Assembly (NCBI GenBank): GCA_963642995.1
Contig: CAVIIZ010000005.1
Coordinates: 1 to 54,768, forward strand
Direction: 5' to 3'
Length of the DNA stretch: 54,768 nt
Source of the DNA: CAVAWX01 sp963642995
Lineage (GTDB): Bacteria; Actinomycetota; Coriobacteriia; Coriobacteriales; QAMH01
Numbering within the stretch: position 1 is the first letter of the stretch; every line of letters begins with the position of its first letter. The translations under genes and the position numbers were made by a program. This document shows, piece after piece, positions 21,424-31,795 of this stretch. The notes under the pieces were generated by a model. The model was not told the DNA's origin. It saw only the letters and a list, made by a program, of their open reading frames with translations, and did no database searches.

Positions 21424-21452
21424 TTGCAAACCGAACAAATGTTCTGTATACT
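21424..21452 (+). promoter_or_regulatory. Promoter with embedded LexA-like (SOS) box
   Basis: TTGCAA (21424-21429) and TATACT (21447-21452) are separated by exactly 17 bases, a near-consensus sigma-70 promoter. Between them lies CGAACAAATGTTCT (21432-21445), which fits the Gram-positive LexA/DinR box CGAAC-RNRY-GTTC. A repressor bound there would occlude RNA polymerase. Downstream, the only frame near the start point begins at an ATG at 21464 (52 residues, arginine-rich, stop at 21622), and its codon use is not convincing. The controlled product is unknown. Confidence 0.55.
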
Positions 21453-21637
21453 TGCGCTCGTGGATGGTCTATGCGGCGCGCCGCACCGGGCCGGCGCCGT
21501 TGCCTGCGGCGCCCCCGGGGGCGCCGTGTGTCCGTTTGGGCGGGCGCAGGCTTTGCGCGCGGCTCGCGACTCGGCTGCGCCTGCGTGTTCCATACCACAA
21601 GCATATTCTCCATCGCATATAAATTTGCGCTCGTCCT

Positions 21638-21682
21638 ATGTGTTTTCCACATCCCATGAGATGACGAAAACACATGAGATGA
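21638..21682. promoter_or_regulatory. Operator-like repeats upstream of the membrane protein/BTAD genes
   Basis: Inverted arms ATGTGTTTTC (21638-21647) and GAAAACACAT (21666-21675) are separated by 18 bases. Inside is a second palindrome, ATGTG-N5-CACAT (21638-21652). A direct repeat CATGAGATGA occurs at 21655-21664 and 21673-21682. This A+T-richer stretch lies about 85 bases before the first start of the small membrane protein. It looks like a regulator-binding region. The remainder of 21384-21734 also holds a GC-rich palindrome, GGCGCCCCCGGGGGCGCC, near 21510. Confidence 0.45.
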
Positions 21683-21767
21683 TTTCGGTTTGCGCTCCAT
21701 GCGCGTTCAGCCCTTTGCCTAGGCTTGTCCCGTCGTGTACAGAAGCTTCGGGGGAAGCGGGGAGGAT

Positions 21768-22184
21768 ATGTGCATCTATGTGCCGCGGGCGCCACGGCCC
21801 GCAGAAACGCCGGAAGTGATGGGGCGCCTCCACGGCGTCCAGGCCCTCTTCAAGGGGGAGGAGGCGGGAAAGAGGCGATGCCCGCGAGGACGGGAAGCGA
21901 CCCGGCGCAAGCGGACGGGCCCGAGTGCCGCGGCTTTTCGGAAGGACGGGGCTTTTCTGCAGGCGGGGGAAAACCGCGTGCGCAAGAGACGGGGAATTCG
22001 GGAAAAACGGGAAGGCCGCGCGCGCGGCCGTCTCGGCCGGCAAGGCTCGGCGCCGCGGCGCAAGCTCGTCCCCGCGTGCCTCGTGTGCGTGGACATCACC
22101 ATACTCGTGGCGGTGCTGTGCGCCCTCTACGCGCCCGAGTCCCTGCCCGCGCAGCTCCTCTCCTCGTTTGCGGCGGGGAGGTGA
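21768..22184 (+). CDS. Small basic single-pass membrane protein
   Basis: A protein of up to 138 residues that I do not recognise. The N-terminal 90 residues are rich in Arg, Lys and Gly and look disordered. The C-terminal end is a clear membrane helix (LVPACLVCVDITILVAVLCA) with very strong third-position GC bias, good evidence that this end is coding. Starts are uncertain: ATG 21768 lies just after GGGGAGG with tight spacing, and ATG 21819 gives 121 residues. The stop is seven bases before the BTAD regulator ATG, whose ribosome site GGGGAGGTGAGCGGCG overlaps it, so the two are probably co-translated. Confidence 0.5.
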   Translation: MCIYVPRAPRPAETPEVMGRLHGVQALFKGEEAGKRRCPRGREATRRKRTGPSAAAFRKDGAFLQAGENRVRKRRGIREKREGRARGRLGRQGSAPRRKLVPACLVCVDITILVAVLCALYAPESLPAQLLSSFAAGR

Positions 22185-22190
22185 GCGGCG

Positions 22191-24863
22191 ATGGAAAACG
22201 AAGAGCCCGTGTTCGGCGAGTGCGTCGCCCGCAACCGCCTCGTCTCCGCGATGCTGCAGGACAGGGGCGTTTTGCGTCTCCTGTCCGCACCGCACGGCTT
22301 CGGCAAGTCGATGCTCGCCCACGAATACGGCATGCGCCTTTTCCCACGCGAGAAGCTGGTGTGGGTGGACGCGCGCGCACCGGAGTTTTTGCAGGCGCTC
22401 GATTGCGGGCGCGTCCTTTCCGACTGCGCGCCCGCAGGTTTGGGCGAGGGCTCCCTGGTCGTCATCGACGACATCCCCTACCTCGACGAAGTGCGGGCAA
22501 AGACGCTTTCCGACGGCATAGACGCGCTGCTCTACGCGCGTGTGGAAGTCGTCGTCACCACCCTGCCCTCGCATGACGTGCTGCGCTTCTTGCAGCCCGA
22601 CCGCCTGCTGTTTCGGGCGGGCGACCTGCTCGTGGACCGCGCGGAATCCGATGCCCTGCATCCGGCGCGCACCCCGGAGGCGGGGTCTTTGCGCGTGCGC
22701 ACCTGGCGATGCGCCGAAACGCGCCTGTTCGGACGTGCGCCCGCGGTCTTCTTCTCCGACGACGGGGAGGCGCTGCAGGCCTGCCTGGCGGGCTTTTTCG
22801 GCGAGAAGCTCCCGCTCGAGACGCTGCGCTGCGCGTTCGCCATGCTGCTCGTGCGCCGCGGATCCCTCGAGGACCTCGACGCGCTGGGGGTGGGGATGCG
22901 CGGCGAGTGCGAGGCGATGCTGGCCGACGACTACGCTTTTTTGGGCATCGACGCGACGCAGCGCTGCTTCGAGACCCCCGACGTCTCCGTGGAGATGCTG
23001 CGCTCCTGCGTCGAGCAGGCGCACGTCATGCAGGAGCTGCTGGGGCGCGAGGGAGGTTTTGTCGGACGCGCCCTTTCGCTGCTGATGTCGTCGGGGCAGG
23101 TGGAGCGGGCCGGCGCCGCGCTCGACGCCTTCTTCGCCGACGAGGAGTGCGGGTTGTGGCTCGAGGAGGAGGGCTGGGAGCTGCTCGACCGCGGGGAGTG
23201 CGGCCTCGCCGACAGGCTCTTCGAGCGCTGCCCCGCGCGCCTTCTCGAGGGAAGCAGGCCGCTGCTCGCGTTGCGCGCGTGGGCTTGCGGGCTTTCCGGC
23301 GACGCGCACGAGGCGGCCCATTTCGCCCGGGCGGCGCTGCGAAGGGGCGCCGACGAGGGGGACGGCGCGCGCGAGAGGCTCGCCTCGGCGTGCGCCCATC
23401 TCGCCCTGGTCGCCTTCGACGAGGGAGGCCCTGCGCTGTTTGCCCGGGGCAGATACGGCACGGACGCGATGCCGACCTGCGCCGCCGACCTGTTCTGCGC
23501 CGTCGTCGACGAGTGCGCCGACGAGGAGCTGGACGCTGCCTTCGGGCCGTCTTCGCCCGTGCGCGGCGCATCTCGCGGCAAGCTGTGCCGTGAGATGGAG
23601 CCGTCGCGTCTGCGCAGCTTCGAGGCGCTGCTGACGGCGGGCGCGGAGCGTTTCGGCGACTCGCTGTGGTACCGGCTCTCCCTGCACTGCCTCCAATCCA
23701 TGAACAGCGTGAAGGCGCGCTTGCTCTTGCAAAGCCTCGGCGCCCGGGCCCTGCCGCGGATGCGCCGGCGCGGCCTGTGCAACCTCTCCGAGGCGCTGCT
23801 GGTGTGCGACCTGTGGGAGGGCGGCTATTTCGGCGCGGGGAGCTTGCGCGCCGCGAAGCGCGACCTCGCCCTGTTCGAGGGCGCGCGCAAGGTCTTCTCC
23901 CGCGCCGGCGCCCTCGCGGGCGCGCAGCTGCACGTGCCGTGGAGGGACAAGGAGGTGAAGCCGGCAGCCGGCGCCGCCGAAAGCCGCGCCTTGGCCCTCG
24001 ACGGCCTCGACCCCGTCTCGGCTGCGGCAGGCGCCGCCATCCTCGCCGTGAACGCGGCAGGCCACGGCGCGCCCGGCCGCCTTCCCGCGGCGTCCGTGCC
24101 GCCCTTGCACGTGCGCATGTTCGGGGCTTTCGAGGTGAGCGTCGGCGAAGACCTCGTGCTCGAGTCGCGGTGGCGCAGAAAACCGCGCCTGCTCTTCATC
24201 ATGCTCGCCCTGCGCCTCGGCCGCGATGTCACGCGCCAGGAGATATTCGAGCAGCTGTGGCCGGATTTCGACCGCGCGCGGGCCTTGGACAACTTCTACA
24301 ACGCGTGGAGCACGATGCGCCGGGCGCTGGGCAAAGGACCCTACGTGCAGCGCAGCGGGGATTTCTGCCATATAGACCGCAGGCTCGTGAGAAGCGACGT
24401 GGACGAGTTCGACCGCCTGACGCGCGAGATACTGGTGGGGCACAAGGACGGCCCGGAGCTGCTCGAGGCGTACTCGCAGGTGGAGGCCGTCTACCGGGGC
24501 GGGCTGCTGCCCAGCGAGCGCGACAGCGATTTCGTCGGCGCGCAACGCGAGCATTACCGGCAGCTCTTCGTCGACGCCATGGTGGCGGCCAGCCTCCACG
24601 CCGTCGAGGGAAAGGACGCGCGCCTCGCGCTGTGGTTCGCCCACAAGGCCCACGAGGCCCAGCCGCGCCGCGAGGACGTCTACTACGCGCTCATACGCGC
24701 CCAGATCGAGGTGGGCCAGCGCTCCTCGGCCGTGCGCAGCTACGAGCAGTGCCGCAGCTTCCTGCGCGAGGACCTGGGGCTGGACCCCTGCGCGGACGTG
24801 CAGGCGCTCTACGACCGGCTCGTGACGGCAGACCCCGCCCTCGTCGCTTTCGCCTCCCTGTGA
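22191..24863 (+). CDS. MalT-like NTPase with C-terminal winged-helix/BTAD domain (transcriptional regulator)
   Basis: An 890-residue regulator. An N-terminal STAND-type NTPase has P-loop APHGFGKS (33-40) and Walker B LVVIDDIPYLD near 90. A long helical TPR-like middle follows. At about 636 an OmpR/SARP-type winged helix begins (LHVRMFGAFEVSVGEDLVLE), then a BTAD helical domain from about 730 (DEFDRLTREILVGHKDGPEL) to the end, with DLGLDPC near the end. Proteins with this order are ligand-responsive activators. The ribosome site GGGGAGGTGAGCGGCG before the ATG is strong. It lies just after the small membrane protein. The target genes are unknown; the operator-like repeats at 21638-21682 suggest self-control. 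Confidence 0.85.
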   Translation: MENEEPVFGECVARNRLVSAMLQDRGVLRLLSAPHGFGKSMLAHEYGMRLFPREKLVWVDARAPEFLQALDCGRVLSDCAPAGLGEGSLVVIDDIPYLDEVRAKTLSDGIDALLYARVEVVVTTLPSHDVLRFLQPDRLLFRAGDLLVDRAESDALHPARTPEAGSLRVRTWRCAETRLFGRAPAVFFSDDGEALQACLAGFFGEKLPLETLRCAFAMLLVRRGSLEDLDALGVGMRGECEAMLADDYAFLGIDATQRCFETPDVSVEMLRSCVEQAHVMQELLGREGGFVGRALSLLMSSGQVERAGAALDAFFADEECGLWLEEEGWELLDRGECGLADRLFERCPARLLEGSRPLLALRAWACGLSGDAHEAAHFARAALRRGADEGDGARERLASACAHLALVAFDEGGPALFARGRYGTDAMPTCAADLFCAVVDECADEELDAAFGPSSPVRGASRGKLCREMEPSRLRSFEALLTAGAERFGDSLWYRLSLHCLQSMNSVKARLLLQSLGARALPRMRRRGLCNLSEALLVCDLWEGGYFGAGSLRAAKRDLALFEGARKVFSRAGALAGAQLHVPWRDKEVKPAAGAAESRALALDGLDPVSAAAGAAILAVNAAGHGAPGRLPAASVPPLHVRMFGAFEVSVGEDLVLESRWRRKPRLLFIMLALRLGRDVTRQEIFEQLWPDFDRARALDNFYNAWSTMRRALGKGPYVQRSGDFCHIDRRLVRSDVDEFDRLTREILVGHKDGPELLEAYSQVEAVYRGGLLPSERDSDFVGAQREHYRQLFVDAMVAASLHAVEGKDARLALWFAHKAHEAQPRREDVYYALIRAQIEVGQRSSAVRSYEQCRSFLREDLGLDPCADVQALYDRLVTADPALVAFASL

Positions 24864-24917
24864 TAGAGTGGACGGGTTTCAGACGGCATCAGACGACGAC
24901 ACACGGAGACGGCGAAC

Positions 24918-27719
<2,802 letters not shown>

Positions 27720-27738
27720 GGCGCGAGGAGTTCTCCCG

Positions 27739-28839
27739 ATGGTGCAAAACCACGCCCCCGAGCTGAAGGAGCTGCAGGAGCGCATCGAGAAGATGCGTTC
27801 CTACCTGCATATAGACGAGGCGCGCGAGAAGGCGGCGGCACTCGAGGCCGAGGCTGCGGCGCCGGGTTTTTGGGACGACGCCGAGGCGGCACGCGCGCAC
27901 ATGCGCGCCATCTCTGACCTGCGCGGCGACGTCGAGGCCTACGACGAGTGCGCCGCCGCCCTCGACGACGCGCAGGCGGCAAACGAGCTGGCCGTGGCCG
28001 ACGACGACGCCGAGATGGCCGCCGAGGCCGAGCAGGCGCTGGCCCGCCTCTCGCGCCTGGCCGACGAGCTGGAGCTGTCCTCGTGGTTTTCAGGCGAATA
28101 CGACCACGGCGACTGCATCGTGTCCATCAATCCCGGCCAGGGCGGCCTGGAGGCGCAGGACTGGACGCGCATGCTCTTCGAGATGTACCAGCGCTACTGC
28201 GAGCGGCGCGGCTGGAAGGTCACGGTCAACGACGTGGTGGACGGCGAGGCCATAGGGCTGGACCGCGCCACCTTCACCGTGGAGGGCCGCAACGCCTACG
28301 GCATGCTGAAAAGCGAGCAGGGCACGCACCGCCTCGTGCGCATCAGCCCCACCGACGCCAAGGCGCGCCGCCAGACCACGTTCGCCGGCGTCGAGGTGCT
28401 GCCCGTCGTGGGCGAGGAGGTCGAGATCTCGATAGACGAGAAGGACCTGCGCATCGACGTCTACCACTCCTCCGGCCACGGCGGCCAGGGGGTGAACACG
28501 ACGGATTCGGCCGTGCGCATCACCCATCTGCCCACGGGCACGGTCGTCACCTGCCAAAACGAGCGCAGCCAGCTGCAAAACAAGGCCACGGCCATGGGCA
28601 TCTTGCGCGCCAGGCTCTACGAGATGGAGCGCCGCAAGCGCGCCGAGGCCCTCGACGAGCTGCGCAACGGCGGCGACATATCGTGGGGCAGCCAGATCCG
28701 CAACTACGTGCTCTACCCCTATCAGATGGTGAAGGACCTGCGCAGCGGCGTGGAGACGGGCAACACCGACGCGGTGCTCGGCGGCGACCTGGACGCGTTC
28801 GTCGTCGGCTACCACAGGTGGAGAGTATCTGAAAGCTAG
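27739..28839 (+). CDS. prfB: Peptide chain release factor 2 (with SPT in place of SPF)
   Basis: A 366-residue class I release factor. The GGQ catalytic motif is at residues 248-250 (SSGHGGQGVNTTDSAVRITH), and residue spacing matches E. coli RF2. The stop-codon recognition tripeptide at 203-205 reads Ser-Pro-Thr (28345-28353, agc ccc acc), within LVRISPTDAKARRQTTF. RF2 normally has Ser-Pro-Phe, and RF1 has Pro-x-Thr. All other features are RF2-like. The gene lacks the usual in-frame UGA and frameshift site near codon 25: the reading frame is open through RSYLHIDEA. Start ATG follows GGAGTTCTCCCG. Confidence 0.95.
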   Translation: MVQNHAPELKELQERIEKMRSYLHIDEAREKAAALEAEAAAPGFWDDAEAARAHMRAISDLRGDVEAYDECAAALDDAQAANELAVADDDAEMAAEAEQALARLSRLADELELSSWFSGEYDHGDCIVSINPGQGGLEAQDWTRMLFEMYQRYCERRGWKVTVNDVVDGEAIGLDRATFTVEGRNAYGMLKSEQGTHRLVRISPTDAKARRQTTFAGVEVLPVVGEEVEISIDEKDLRIDVYHSSGHGGQGVNTTDSAVRITHLPTGTVVTCQNERSQLQNKATAMGILRARLYEMERRKRAEALDELRNGGDISWGSQIRNYVLYPYQMVKDLRSGVETGNTDAVLGGDLDAFVVGYHRWRVSES

Positions 28840-28872
28840 CGATGCCCGCCCGCCCGTCCGCCGTCGCATGCG

Positions 28873-28878
28873 TACAAT
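28873..28878 (+). promoter_or_regulatory. Putative -10 box of the transketolase operon (TACAAT)
   Basis: TACAAT in the context GCGTACAATG, 57 bases before the transketolase start. The same TACAAT motif occurs before ftsE (30775-30780) and before the gene at 35211 (35158-35163). The -35 is poor. Confidence 0.35.
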
Positions 28879-28935
28879 GCAGGGCACGCGCTTTTCGTCA
28901 TGGCGGCGTCGAGAGAAGGGGCTTGCGGGTCTGAC

Positions 28936-29802
28936 ATGGAAACCAGAAGCGTTGCGCACATCGAGGCCGTCGCGCGCGAGATGCGCATCGACATCGTGAA
29001 GATGCTCGCCTGCGCGGGCAGCGGGCACCCGGGCGGGTCCCTTTCCGCCGTCGAGATCGTCGCCGCCCTCTACTTCGGGGGGTTGATGCGCCACAGCGCA
29101 GCCGATGCGCACGACCCCTCGCGCGACCGTTTCATCCTGTCGAAAGGGCATGCCGCCCCCGTGCTCTACGCGGCGCTGGCCGAGGCGGGCTATTTCCCCA
29201 AAGACGAGCTGGCCACCTTGCGCAAACTGCATTCCCGCCTGCAAGGGCACCCCGACAGCAAGAAGCTTGCGGGCGTCGAGGTGTCCACGGGCTCGCTCGG
29301 GCAGGGGCTGTCCATCTGCTGCGGGCTTGCGTTGGGGCTGCGCCTGGACGCGCGCGCGGAAGGCGAGCACGTGTCGGCGCCGCGCGTCTTCACCCTCATG
29401 GGCGACGGCGAGATAGAGGAAGGCCAGGTCTGGGAGGCGGCGATGTTTGCCGCGCACTACGGGTTGGACAACCTCGTCGCCATCGTGGACCACAACTCGC
29501 TGCAGATCGACGGCGACGTCTACGCGGTGGGCGGCTTGGACGACGTCGTGGCGAAGTTCGCGGCGTTCGGGTGGCAGACCATCGAGGTCGAAGACGGCAA
29601 CGACGCGGCCGGCGTGCTGCGCGCCCTGTCCGCCGCCTGCGCTTTGCGGGGCAAGGGAAAGCCCGTCGCCGTCGTGGCGCACACGGTGAAGGGCAAGGGC
29701 GTGTCGTTCATGGAAAACCAGGCGGGCTGGCACGGCAAGGCGCCGAACGCCGAGCAGGCGGCAGAGGCGCTTGCCGAACTCGAGGGGGAGGAGCGGCCAT
29801 GA
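28936..29802 (+). CDS. Transketolase, N-terminal (thiamine diphosphate-binding) subunit
   Basis: A 288-residue half-transketolase. GSGHPGGSLSAVEIVAALYF is the PP-domain entry motif, and SKGHAAPVLYAAL follows. The ThDP/Mg motif is GDGEIEEGQVWEAAMFAAHY ending at VDHN. Full-length transketolase is about 660 residues; here it is divided between two genes as in many anaerobes and archaea. The chosen ATG at 28936 has AGAAGGGG upstream at 14 bases. An ATG at 28900 has no ribosome site. Its TGA overlaps the next ATG (ATGA), so the two subunits are probably made in equal amounts. It serves the non-oxidative pentose phosphate pathway. Confidence 0.95.
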   Translation: METRSVAHIEAVAREMRIDIVKMLACAGSGHPGGSLSAVEIVAALYFGGLMRHSAADAHDPSRDRFILSKGHAAPVLYAALAEAGYFPKDELATLRKLHSRLQGHPDSKKLAGVEVSTGSLGQGLSICCGLALGLRLDARAEGEHVSAPRVFTLMGDGEIEEGQVWEAAMFAAHYGLDNLVAIVDHNSLQIDGDVYAVGGLDDVVAKFAAFGWQTIEVEDGNDAAGVLRALSAACALRGKGKPVAVVAHTVKGKGVSFMENQAGWHGKAPNAEQAAEALAELEGEERP

Positions 29803-30764
29803 CGGCGCAGAACAGCCGGCCGGCGCAGGCGACGCGCGCGGGCTACGGCGAGACCCTGGTCGAGCTGGTCGCGGAAGGCCTCGACATCATGGCCGTCGAG
29901 GCAGACCTTTCCGGCTCCACCACCACGGCAAAGCTCGGGGCGGCCCATCCGGAGCGCCTCGTGAACGTCGGCATCGCCGAGCAGAACATGATCGACGTGG
30001 CGGCGGGCCTGGCGCTTGCGGGCAAGACGGTGTTCACGGGCAGCTTCGCGGCCTTCGGCACGGGGCGCTGCTACGACCAGATACGCAACACGGTGTGCTA
30101 TGCGGGCCTCGACGTGAAGGTCGCGCCCACGCACTCCGGGGTCACGGTAGGGCCGGACGGCGGCAGCCACCAGATGCTCGAAGACGTCAGCCTCATGCGC
30201 GGCCTGCCGCACATGAACGTGCTCGTGCCGGCCGACTACTGGTCGGCCAAGCGCGCCATACGCATCGCGGCCACCACGCCGGGTCCTTTCTACATCCGCC
30301 TCGGCCGCGCGAAGGTGCCGCAGGTCTATGGGCCGGACGATGCCTTCGAGCTGGGGCGCTCGCATGTCCTGCGCTCCGGCGCCGACGTCACGCTCGTGGC
30401 CGGCGGCGTCGAGGTGGCCCAGGCGCTCGGCGCGGCGCAGCTGCTGGCGGCAGACGGCGTCGACGCCGAGGTCGTCGACGTGTTCAGCGTCAAGCCCTTC
30501 GACAAGGACGCCCTGCTGGCCAGCGTGGCGAAAACCGGCTGCGTCGTCACCTGCGAGGAGCACTCGACGGTGGGCGGCCTGGGCTCGGCGGTGGCCGACA
30601 TCGTGGGCGAGAACCACCCCGTGCCGCTCGAGCGCGTGGGCGTGCGCGACGCGTTCGGCACGAGCGGCGAGCCGGACGAGCTTTTGCGCGAGTACGGGCT
30701 GGACGCGGCCGGCATCGCCGACAAGGCACGCAACGCGCTTCGGAGAAAGGCGTCTCGCCTTTGA
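29799..30764 (+). CDS. Transketolase, C-terminal subunit
   Basis: A 321-residue subunit with the pyrimidine-binding and C-terminal transketolase domains. NVGIAEQNMIDVAAGLAL carries the catalytic glutamate that protonates ThDP. APTHSGVTVGPDGGSHQMLE and FYIRLGRAKVP are family motifs, and CEEHSTVGGLGSAVADI lies in the C-terminal domain. It overlaps the N-terminal subunit by four bases (ATGA), with GGAGGAGCGGCC as ribosome site. The two chains together form the active enzyme in characterised split transketolases. Confidence 0.95.
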   Translation: MTAQNSRPAQATRAGYGETLVELVAEGLDIMAVEADLSGSTTTAKLGAAHPERLVNVGIAEQNMIDVAAGLALAGKTVFTGSFAAFGTGRCYDQIRNTVCYAGLDVKVAPTHSGVTVGPDGGSHQMLEDVSLMRGLPHMNVLVPADYWSAKRAIRIAATTPGPFYIRLGRAKVPQVYGPDDAFELGRSHVLRSGADVTLVAGGVEVAQALGAAQLLAADGVDAEVVDVFSVKPFDKDALLASVAKTGCVVTCEEHSTVGGLGSAVADIVGENHPVPLERVGVRDAFGTSGEPDELLREYGLDAAGIADKARNALRRKASRL

Positions 30765-30774
30765 TACAATGTCG

Positions 30775-30780
30775 TATCGA
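30775..30780 (+). promoter_or_regulatory. Putative extended -10 box of ftsE (TGATACAAT)
   Basis: TACAAT preceded by TGA gives an extended -10-like element 37 bases before the ftsE GTG. It lies just after the transketolase stop, so ftsEX can have its own promoter. The -35 is weak. Confidence 0.35.
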
Positions 30781-30817
30781 CCAGATGAAAAACGCATCAA
30801 CCGATCGAGGTGAGCGA

Positions 30818-31795
30818 GTGGCGATATTCGGAAAACAACAGCAAGAGGCGCGTGGCAGGCATGCCGCGCAGCCCGGCCGGGCGCCCGGGCATGCTGCAGC
30901 CCGGCAATCCGGGCGCGCTGCGGCCGCGCAGCCCGGCCACACGACTTTCGCCGAGAAGGCCCGTCAGGCGGCGGCGCGCCAGCAGAGCGCGGCGCAGCGC
31001 CAGCAGATGGCCACGGGCGACATGGCGCCGGCCACGGAGGCAACCGGCTCGTACGCAGACCTGGCTGCCCAAGACACGCACGGCCGCAAGCTCGGGCCTG
31101 TCGTCATCTCGTTGCGCCATGTCACGAAGGTCTATCCCGCCCAGCCCAAGCGCCCGGCTCTCGCAGACCTCACCCTCGACATACGCGCGGGCGAGTTCTT
31201 GTTCCTCGTCGGGCATTCCGGTTCGGGCAAATCCACTTTCATACGCATGCTCAACCGCGAGATCGTGCCCACCTCGGGCGAGCTCATAGTCGCGGGCGAG
31301 AACCTGCGCACCATTCGCAACTGGCGCATTCCCTACCTGCGCCGCAACGTCGGCTGCGTGTTCCAGGACTTCAAGCTGCTCCCCAACAAGACGGCCTTTG
31401 AAAACGTCGCCTTCGCGTTGGAGGTCATCGGCAAGTCCCGCCACGTCATCGACACGCAGGTGCCCGAGGCGCTGCGCCTCGTGGGTCTCGAGGAGAAGAT
31501 GAGCAAGCTGCCCGACCAGCTCTCCGGCGGCGAGCAGCAGCGCGTCTCCATCGCACGCTCCATCGTGAACCGTCCGCCGCTGCTCATCTGCGACGAGCCC
31601 ACGGGCAACCTCGACCCGCAGACCTCGCTCGGTATCATGCGACTGCTCGAGCGCATCAACCGCACGGGCACCACGGTGCTCGTGGCCACGCACGACCGCG
31701 AGATGGTCGACCAGATGCGCAGGCGCGTGCTCGCCTTGGAAAACGGCGTGCTCGTACGCGATCAGAAGAAGGGGGTCTACGGCTACGATGTCTAA
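30818..31795 (+). CDS. ftsE: Cell division ATP-binding protein FtsE with long N-terminal extension
   Basis: A 325-residue ABC ATPase that pairs with FtsX to activate peptidoglycan hydrolases during division. The ATPase domain starts near residue 93: Walker A GHSGSGKST near 138, signature LSGGEQQRVSIARS near 238 and Walker B LLICDEPTGNLD near 258. Usual FtsE is about 230 residues. The first 92 residues here are Gln/Ala/Arg-rich and probably disordered. The GTG at 30818 follows GAGGTGAGCGA, the only clear ribosome site; later ATGs in frame lack one. It overlaps ftsX by eight bases. Two candidate FtsX-dependent NlpC hydrolases lie near 37.7-40 kb. Confidence 0.95.
   Translation: MAIFGKQQQEARGRHAAQPGRAPGHAAARQSGRAAAAQPGHTTFAEKARQAAARQQSAAQRQQMATGDMAPATEATGSYADLAAQDTHGRKLGPVVISLRHVTKVYPAQPKRPALADLTLDIRAGEFLFLVGHSGSGKSTFIRMLNREIVPTSGELIVAGENLRTIRNWRIPYLRRNVGCVFQDFKLLPNKTAFENVAFALEVIGKSRHVIDTQVPEALRLVGLEEKMSKLPDQLSGGEQQRVSIARSIVNRPPLLICDEPTGNLDPQTSLGIMRLLERINRTGTTVLVATHDREMVDQMRRRVLALENGVLVRDQKKGVYGYDV

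Noticed and set aside
21464..21622. 52-residue frame just after the LexA-like promoter
   Set aside because: Kept out of the gene list: no ribosome site, Arg/Pro-rich, weak codon bias. It is mentioned with the promoter as the only candidate product.
21636..24653. Minus-strand open frame opposite the BTAD regulator
   Set aside because: Antisense shadow; the plus-strand protein has an intact NTPase, winged helix and BTAD domain.
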